A DNA stretch of 64,000 nt from Pseudopithomyces maydicus (lineage: Eukaryota; Ascomycota; Dothideomycetes; Pleosporales; Didymosphaeriaceae), in NCBI GenBank assembly GCA_026873275.1, contig JANTUC010000004.1, forward strand, positions 2,046,001 through 2,110,000, given 5' to 3'. A model generated the notes under the pieces. It made no database searches, was not told where the DNA came from, and saw only the letters and a list, made by a program, of their open reading frames with translations. Position numbers and translations under genes: made by a program. Within the stretch, counting starts at the first letter, position 1; every line of letters starts with the position of its first letter. Shown here piece after piece: positions 57,616-64,000 of the stretch.

Positions 57616-59935
57616 ATGTTACTTTCAACCATACTATCTTTTTTCACGGCCACAGCAACGGCTGCGCTACTCGAAGGCGACCTCAAAACTCACGTGGGAT
57701 CTTTGTCACTTTCTTCTACCTTTAACCCGGTTAAAGAAGCCTACTGGACGGGTTATCCTCATCATCGACGCACGCCATTTGCCGTTTCACCGGATGGCAA
57801 ATCGGCTTACATTGCCTACCTAGACTCTAGTGACACCAACGTTCACATTCAACAAATCGATCCTTCCAGCTTCGCCGCTGTCGGCGATGCTGTTACAGTT
57901 ACTGGTGGCAAGGAAGCCGGTGGTCTTGTAGCTCATAATGATGGGTTCGCTCTCCTTACGAATGAGGCTGTGTCTGGCGTTACCGATCCAGTTGCTGTCC
58001 TCTATCGTTACACCTCTGGCAAGCAATCCTGGAAAACCTACCTTGGTGGCCCAGATGTCGAAAACAGTAGTGGTCACACTGCATCTCCTGATCTGAATGG
58101 CGATCTTGTATACTCTGAGGCAGCGAAGACATATGGTGCATACTTCGTCGTCACTGCTTATGATGGGTCCGCTTCTGGTCACTTCGGTGATACTATTCAG
58201 TACGTCTCCAATGACGGCAAACTTCAACAAATCTCGGGCGCCACCAGCAATGGGTTTGGATGCTCTCACAATACGGGCATTGCTTTCGAGGCTGCCGATG
58301 AGGCACCCTTTGCCAGTATTTGCGCCGAGGACCAAGGCAATATCTGGCTTAACACTGAAACACAGTACATGGCTGGCGTTCGCGTGTCGAATGAGAATGT
58401 CACCAACGGGGCCTCTAACGAGGCTATGGGGGTATGAGCGGATCTTACAGCAACCTCGCACGTTTTGTGGACAGCGATGAGTACATCTTCACCTGGGTGT
58501 CCAAGGGTGCCAAAGATCTTACCACCAATGACTGGCTTGGCGCTCCTTACACTCACTCTGTCAACCGTACTGCCAATCGTAACGTTGCCATTGCTCGCTT
58601 CTCTGACAAGAAGACCCTCATTGGCGAGGAGGCTACTACCGAACTTGGTGGCTCTGGCGATGATCAAATTAACTGGATTACCACCGGTACTGCTGACCAC
58701 TCCAATGCTCACGTCGCTGCATTCGACGGTAGCAGTGCGCTGGTTACTTGGGAGGAGATTGCACAACCTAATTGTCCACTGGTTGCCTTTGGCTGCGAGG
58801 GAACTTTCACTGGCACTTACTTCCAGCTTGTTAAGAACGGCGAAAAGGTTGGCCAGGCTATCAAGAGCATGAATGTATACGTTGCAGGAGACATGGTCAC
58901 TATGAACGATGGCCGCATCTGCTGGCCCTATGTCGATATGGATTGGAGCCTCAACGCTGCTAGCCAGGGATTTTTCAAGAGGGCAGATAGCGTTTCCGAA
59001 ATTAGCTTTGCTTGTATGAGCAATGATGGTTCGGTTTCAAACGTCAACGGCTCTTCTTCTGCGTTGGTATCTTCTACTTTGGCCGCATCTTCTACCTTGG
59101 CTTCTTCTTCAGCTTTGGCCACTTCTTCTATCCCGGCTTCTTCCAGAGCCATCAAATCTGCCACTTCCTCACCAAGCGTTGCGGACTCTGTAGGCGAGGT
59201 CGCTATCTCGACTGCCATCCCTATAATCGACACCACTGTTCCTGCCGGTCCGACGACAATCGTAGCTCCAGTAGCTACAATAACTTCTAGCTTTGGCGTC
59301 GGTACAACCGAGACAGCTCTGACACCCGAAGAATCGAGCTTCCAGAGCTCTATTCTCGTACAATCGAGCACCGCTTCCGGTCAGCCTACTTCCTCTGTGT
59401 CAACAGTTTCGCTTCCAGCTTCGGTCATCGACTCTTCTGCCCCAGAGCCAACCATCAGCTCTGGGTTCGAAGTCTGTGATCCTAAGGCTACCACTACAGT
59501 CGTACAGAAGGAGATTGTCACCGTAGTGAGTTCAGTATTCTACAATTACGATTTAATAGCTACTAACGAGTATGACAGACTGTCCAATCCTCCTCGGTCG
59601 TATCAGTTGAACCCAGCGCACGCGTCTCGTCTGAAGAGCCACACTCAATCCTCGCCAGCTCTAGCGAGACCCCTTCTATTCCATCAGGCACCGGCCGTCG
59701 CCCTCAACACACCCCATACCCAACTGGCATGATCCCGAGTGGGTGGCCATTCTATAACGGTGGCTTTAGCCACCGTCCCCACCCCACGGGAGGCATTCCC
59801 GGATTTTTCGGTCATCACCACTCTAGCGGTGCGCCTATGCCTACCGGATTTCTGACAAAGACGAAACCTGCGGTTGCACCCCCAAGCACTTCGTCCCACG
59901 CTGCTCCAGCTGTTCCTATCTACGGCTCATATTAG
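57616..59935 (+). CDS. Secreted Ser/Thr-rich protein of unknown function, with an apparent frameshift
   Basis: Part 1 runs from 57616 to the G run 58428-58432; part 2 continues in the next frame to 59525; a last exon is 59579-59935 (53-bp intron). About 755 residues if one base is added. Signal peptide MLLSTILSFFTATATAAL. The globular part holds repeated strands such as FAVSPDGKSAYIAYLDSS and VYSEAAKTYGAYFVVTAYD, which suggests a beta-propeller, continuing after the break in FVDSDEYIFTWVSKGAKD and AAFDGSSALVTWEEIA. A Ser/Thr-rich stalk and a Gly/His/Pro-rich tail (SHRPHPTGGIPGFFGHHH) end it. No GPI signal seen. Both halves look equally coding, so the break is probably a sequence error. Confidence 0.78.
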
Positions 59936-60860
59936 TGCACTTGGAATGCTTGGAAACATTTACTTTCTTTGATTGTTCGCAGCCAATCTACGTTCATATT
60001 CTCCTTCTTGTAAATATTTCCCTCGGTGTAAGACACTTGAGGTTTTGAACTCTATCGGATAAGAAGTAAGCTTGCCTCTCGAGAGCTTTTGAGATATCTA
60101 GGTCCTCGTCCAGTCCATCGTGTCATTGTGATCCTTGTGTGAAACCAGCCAACGCTGCGCAGGTTAATCGGAAATATGCCCAAGCAGTGATCGCTCAGTT
60201 CTCATGCACGAACGGTAAGTGGGTAATAGCCTTTGACCAGTTAGATCATCCTAGACAAAAGTCTCTGAAAAAACCAATGATATTCAAGTTTCGACTAAAT
60301 CCCGTGTCCTCTCGATCTTGGTCTCGTGAATCCATCTTAGCGTTTAATATTCCAGCAAATTACATGCTTGTGCATTCTGCCGAGAAAGATCCCTCCTCAT
60401 AAATTCTCCGATAGCTCTTAAGTAAATGGAATTCATGCTTAACCAAGTAGATATAGCCTGAGTACGCCGATGAGTACTAAAACTTTGGAATCTACGAATC
60501 AATAGGTTTTGAAGATAGGTTGCAAGGAATGTTCCAATGCCTATCTATCACGTGATGAACTGTTTTCCAAAGGTTCCAAGGTTGAAACCTTTGGATTAGA
60601 ATTTCAAAGGCTGCACACCCATCATGTTATCGATGAAACCTGACAGGGCTGTGACCTCAAATCGTCAGAATTGGTCACTGGGCAACCAAGTTTCTCTTAT
60701 CCCATTCATGTAGCGATAATCTGCTGCCTAGTACCAAGGTATCGTTTTAGCGCATGAAGATGCGTGAACTTGCACTGCCACACAGCGTACAACATGGTAA
60801 AAAATTCGTTCTATTATATCGAATTTACTGTGATCTCTGCTCATTACCTTGCTTGAGAGA
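59936..60860. other. Intergenic region
   Basis: About 925 AT-rich bases between two plus-strand genes. An 87-codon frame at 60139-60402 has no features. Nothing recognised. Confidence 0.4.
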
Positions 60861-61856
60861 ATGTCACCATCGCTGCAGCTCCAACTGGTCTCAGACCTAC
60901 ATCTCGAGGTCCCGAAAAGCTCCCCATTATACACCACTATCAACATCGATATACGTGCCAGCTATCTTTGCCTACTGGGCGATATTGGCTTGGTGAAAGA
61001 TGATGGGCTATATGCATTCTTGCGAGGTACCCTGGAACAACACATGGGCTGTCGCATTTTTTACATCATCGGCAATCACGAGTCTTACCAATTGGCATAT
61101 CAAGAGACAGTGGCAAAGCTGCGAGAATTTGAATCAGAAGCACTAAGGGTCTACGACGGCCGATTTAAGCTACTGGATCGAGATCGCATTGATTTAGACG
61201 ACTCAACAACCATCCTCGGATGCACTCTGTGGAGTTCTATATCAGCTGAGCAGGCGGACGCAGCGTGCTTGCGTCTAAATGATTTCAATCCAGTTCGCGG
61301 GATTCGGGGTTGGTCAGTGGACAGCTACCTATCACAACATCGACAAGATATCGAGTGGCTGAACGCACAAGTTCTGGAGCTTCAAGATAAGGAGCCTCAC
61401 CGAGAGATCGCAATTCTCACACACCATAGTCCTACCGTGGACTTGAGGGCTCTTGAGCCTCGGCACCGCGACAGTGAAGTATCGACATGCTTCGCGACCG
61501 ACATGTCTAATCAGCCATGCTGGATGTCTCCCATGGTCAAACTCTGGGCTTTCGGACATACACATTACGATTGCGCGTTCCGTGATGAGTCTACTGGAAA
61601 GCTCGTGGTGACGAATCAGAAAGGGTATGGGCAGCAGAACGTAGAGACGGTATTGGTGGAAGTCAACAGAGGAGAAGAATGGAAGTTGATCGCACCACGA
61701 AATCTTCAAGAGCCGATCACCAAAGACGAATGGATTATAGCTGGTGATGATGGTAATCCCAAAATAAAGCATGTCTTCGAATCGCGCGAGACAAAACGGT
61801 CGCTTTTCCGAAGAGCCGCCGATAGACTGAAGATTTTCAAAAGAGATGGAGAGTGA
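60861..61856 (+). CDS. Calcineurin-like metallophosphoesterase
   Basis: A single exon of 331 residues; the first ATG (MSPSLQLQLVSDLHLEVPKS) follows an in-frame TTG used by naive ORF calling. All metal-binding blocks are present in order: SDLHLE (D-x-H), LLGDIGL (GD), IGNHESY (GNHE), LTHHSPT and FGHTHYD (GHxH). Two-metal phosphoesterases of this type hydrolyse phosphomono- or diesters; substrate unknown. No signal peptide or membrane segment; the basic C terminus (RSLFRRAADRLKIFKRDG) is unusual but short. Confidence 0.93.
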   Translation: MSPSLQLQLVSDLHLEVPKSSPLYTTINIDIRASYLCLLGDIGLVKDDGLYAFLRGTLEQHMGCRIFYIIGNHESYQLAYQETVAKLREFESEALRVYDGRFKLLDRDRIDLDDSTTILGCTLWSSISAEQADAACLRLNDFNPVRGIRGWSVDSYLSQHRQDIEWLNAQVLELQDKEPHREIAILTHHSPTVDLRALEPRHRDSEVSTCFATDMSNQPCWMSPMVKLWAFGHTHYDCAFRDESTGKLVVTNQKGYGQQNVETVLVEVNRGEEWKLIAPRNLQEPITKDEWIIAGDDGNPKIKHVFESRETKRSLFRRAADRLKIFKRDGE

Positions 61857-62143
61857 GCCATAATATACCTCGAGGCGGAGATATGACTGCAGAAAGGCCA
61901 AAGTAGATGACTTGGTGGTATCTACAGGAATTTCTAGAGGAAACAAACAGGCCCCCCACAGCTTCAATAAAAGGCGGGACAGTTTTATGCAATTTGTAAA
62001 AAAAGCACAACCAGCAAGGAAATCACGGATTCAGAGAGACATGTCGAACTTCATCGAATATCATTAAACGGCCTGGTATATCATCGATTGATTAAGGCCA
62101 CAAGATCGACACATCCCTTTGCAAATTCCACCAGTCTTCTAGC

Positions 62144-62936
62144 TCATGCCGAGGAATGCAGGAACTCTTTGAAAAACCCTACAGCCGCATTCTTCGCCCT
62201 CTCCAGTCCATCTTTCTGTGCCTTGTTATTCTCATCACCTTTGGCCGCAAAGCCGTGCATCAGCCCAGGGAAGTAAAGATACTCATATGGCACACCCAGC
62301 GTCGGGATGACCTTATTCGCATGCTCCTTTAGATCCGGCGTGAAAGCATGGTCATGTTCGGGGGCCATAATCTGCACAGGCACTTTCACGTTGTCGATTT
62401 CGGATTTCTCCACCAAAGACGGATGCGCCATGGAGATGGCATCGACAAGAGCCGGGTCGGCACCGAGTTGAAAGCATGCCCAAGCACCGTAGCAGTAGCC
62501 GATAGCAGCTGTTTTCTTGTACTTCGATTTCAGCTCCTTGGCAACAGCGACGATCTCAGGCCATCGCTTTTCTTTGTTGTTCCTAGCTATCATCTCGGGG
62601 ATGGAGAACTCCTTCTGCTTCTGTGGGTTCGTGAAGAGGTCTGTAGGTGCGACCTCGCCCTCAAAGCTGGCAGATATCCTGTTAGCATAAAAAGAGGTTG
62701 AGGTCAGAGACTGCGTACAAGTCCGGAAGATAGACGGTCACATTGGCCTCCTTGGCGAAGTGATCGGCCAGCAGTCTCAAGTTGGTGAATGTCCACCCAA
62801 AGAGATCGTGAATGATCATGACTGCAGCATCTTTATTGTCGCCCACGACGTAAGTGTTATTGCCTACAATCTTGGACTCGGATCCCGTGGGCTGGCCGTT
62901 CCAATTGAAGCCGGATTTGCAGGCGTCGCAAGACAT
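62144..62936 (-). CDS. Dienelactone hydrolase-family protein
   Basis: Two exons, 62719-62936 and 62144-62678, 250 residues; the intron is only 40 bp (GTACGC ... GCTAACAG). Start MSCDACKSGFNWNGQPTG is the usual fungal opening. The fold is that of dienelactone hydrolase with nucleophilic Cys in GYCYGAWACF, the acid in APEHDHAF and His in FPGLMHGF. The bacterial enzyme opens dienelactone in chloroaromatic degradation; fungal members mostly have unknown substrates. The 40-bp intron is the shortest in the window. Confidence 0.93.
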
Positions 62937-63640
62937 TGTGAATCGTTTCGTGTGAGGTTTAGTGATTTGACGGGAAAGGCGCAGATGCAGTGAGCATGTA
63001 TAGAGTTGAATGCAGCGTGACCGGAGCTCAGCTTTATACTGTCGACACGATGAGCGGACTTGGTGGGGTAGATGGCCGGCCCAATGCAGGAAACATTGCT
63101 AGGTGCATGAACAGCCAGCCGGATGCCGTCGGCGTTAATTGGATGCGCGAGCTGTTACATCCGCCACAATTCGCGAAGCCCGATGCCGAACTTCATGTCT
63201 AGCCTAGCTAGAATCAGCGATCATCGATGTCGCCGTGGGACAAAAACCTCATTTTGCACACAGCATGTCGCCTGGCGATTGATTTCGGGTCCGAGAATCG
63301 GTACCACAGCCGATGCATGGGTTCGAAAGTCGTCATGTGGGGCTCGAAGGGCGACAGGACAGCGGAAATAGTTACCATCTATTATGACTATCAACGTTTT
63401 AGAAGTGCCTCGTGACGTTGGAATTGTGATTCTGTATCATAAATCAACATGTTAGGTATTGACCAAGTCCAGATAGTGTTGTATAGACATTCGTATCGCC
63501 AGACTAGGATTTGATCTGATTACTCATTACAGGGATACCTATCATCACATCATACTAAACGCAGTGAAGGAATTGCCGCTGGAAGAACCCAAAGGTGACT
63601 CCCTAGTATCTTGATTACTACCGTCATCCAGCTTCCTATC
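62937..63640. other. Intergenic region
   Basis: About 700 bp between two minus-strand genes; the dienelactone-hydrolase promoter and the 3' flank of the deaminase-like gene. Short frames here show no features. Confidence 0.4.
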
Positions 63641-64000
63641 TTAATGCTTATGCTTCGCACTCGGATCCACACACGTTAAATATCCCCGCGTCGGACTCAT
63701 TTCCCTCACACAGTTGTTTGGGCAAGGATAGCTCTGTTCCATACGTAAGACTTTCTATCCATAACGACTCAAAGCTGCATTCTGACTTACCTCATTGTAC
63801 TGCCAGCTGAACAGCGGATCCGTCTCGTTTGTCAGAATCTGTCCCAGCATGCTTGTCTGCCACCCCGGCAGCTGCCTGCTCTGCTGAAAGACATCATAAC
63901 TGCTCAGGGTCATAACACCCCACCCGGCATTGTAGTTGTGTTGAATTGTTGTCCCGTAGATGTACTCTTTGAAGCCAGCCCATCTGATAGCTGAGGCGCA
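63641..64000 (-). CDS. Cytidine/nucleoside deaminase-like protein, C-terminal part; 5' end beyond the window
   Basis: Two visible exons, 63791-64000 (cut by the window edge) and 63641-63733, separated by a 57-bp intron. The visible start CASAIRWAGFKEYIYGTTIQ matches the region just after the zinc-binding PCxxC of CMP/dCMP-type deaminases, the second Cys being the first visible codon. The C-terminal part (PCPNNCVREMSPTRGYLTC) is Cys-rich and typical of a fungal, often secreted, subgroup. The catalytic H-x-E is outside the window, so activity cannot be judged. Confidence 0.72.

Noticed and set aside
37109..59935. Secondary-metabolite gene cluster
   Set aside because: No polyketide synthase, peptide synthetase, terpene synthase, P450 or pathway regulator is present; two permeases and a hydrolase are not enough.

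Overview
The window is nuclear DNA of a filamentous ascomycete. Most genes carry short GT...AG introns of about 40-110 bp with CTAAC/CTGAC-type branch points. The gene families are fungal: HET-domain protein, LysM protein, Tag1, Yvh1, Vfa1, and Dal5-type and Mtr-type permeases. Class Dothideomycetes (Pleosporales-like) is my inference from general protein character; no marker was searched. I found no rRNA, tRNA, CRISPR array or recognisable transposase. Exon coordinates come from reading splice sites by eye and checking that phase is kept.

Layout. (1) 0-18.8 kb is a dense housekeeping block: a partial unidentified gene, a zinc-knuckle/RS protein, Cwf18 splicing factor, a mitochondrial PPR protein, a secreted astacin-like protease, complex I subunit NDUFS7, TRAPPC2L, an Afg1-like ATPase, ornithine carbamoyltransferase and Tag1. 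(2) 18.8-34.2 kb is gene-poor. It holds only Yvh1 phosphatase and a C2H2 zinc-finger protein, separated by a 2.6-kb intergenic stretch full of short tandem repeats, then a 5.1-kb gene desert. (3) 34.2-36.7 kb holds Vfa1 and a TatD nuclease, divergently transcribed. (4) 37-60 kb is accessory in character. It has a small membrane protein, a GPI-type cupredoxin, a Dal5-type MFS permease, an alpha/beta hydrolase, a LysM protein, an amino-acid permease, a small heat-shock protein with polyQ, a repeat-rich GPI-type wall protein, a Cys-rich GPI-type protein, a HET-domain protein and a Ser/Thr-rich secreted protein. (5) 60.8-64 kb holds a metallophosphoesterase, a dienelactone hydrolase and the 3' end of a nucleoside-deaminase-like gene.

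The housekeeping genes do not form a pathway. The accessory block shares a theme of secretion, cell surface and nutrient uptake, but it is not a biosynthetic cluster. Two genes (Tag1 at 16988 and the secreted protein at 58428) are broken by what looks like a single missing base inside a homopolymer run. Sequence error is the simplest explanation. I did not find a convincing new biological system. The best leads are the microsatellite cluster upstream of the C2H2 gene, the split alpha-crystallin domain with a CAG tract, the secretome-rich block, and an unassigned 169-codon open frame near 20 kb.
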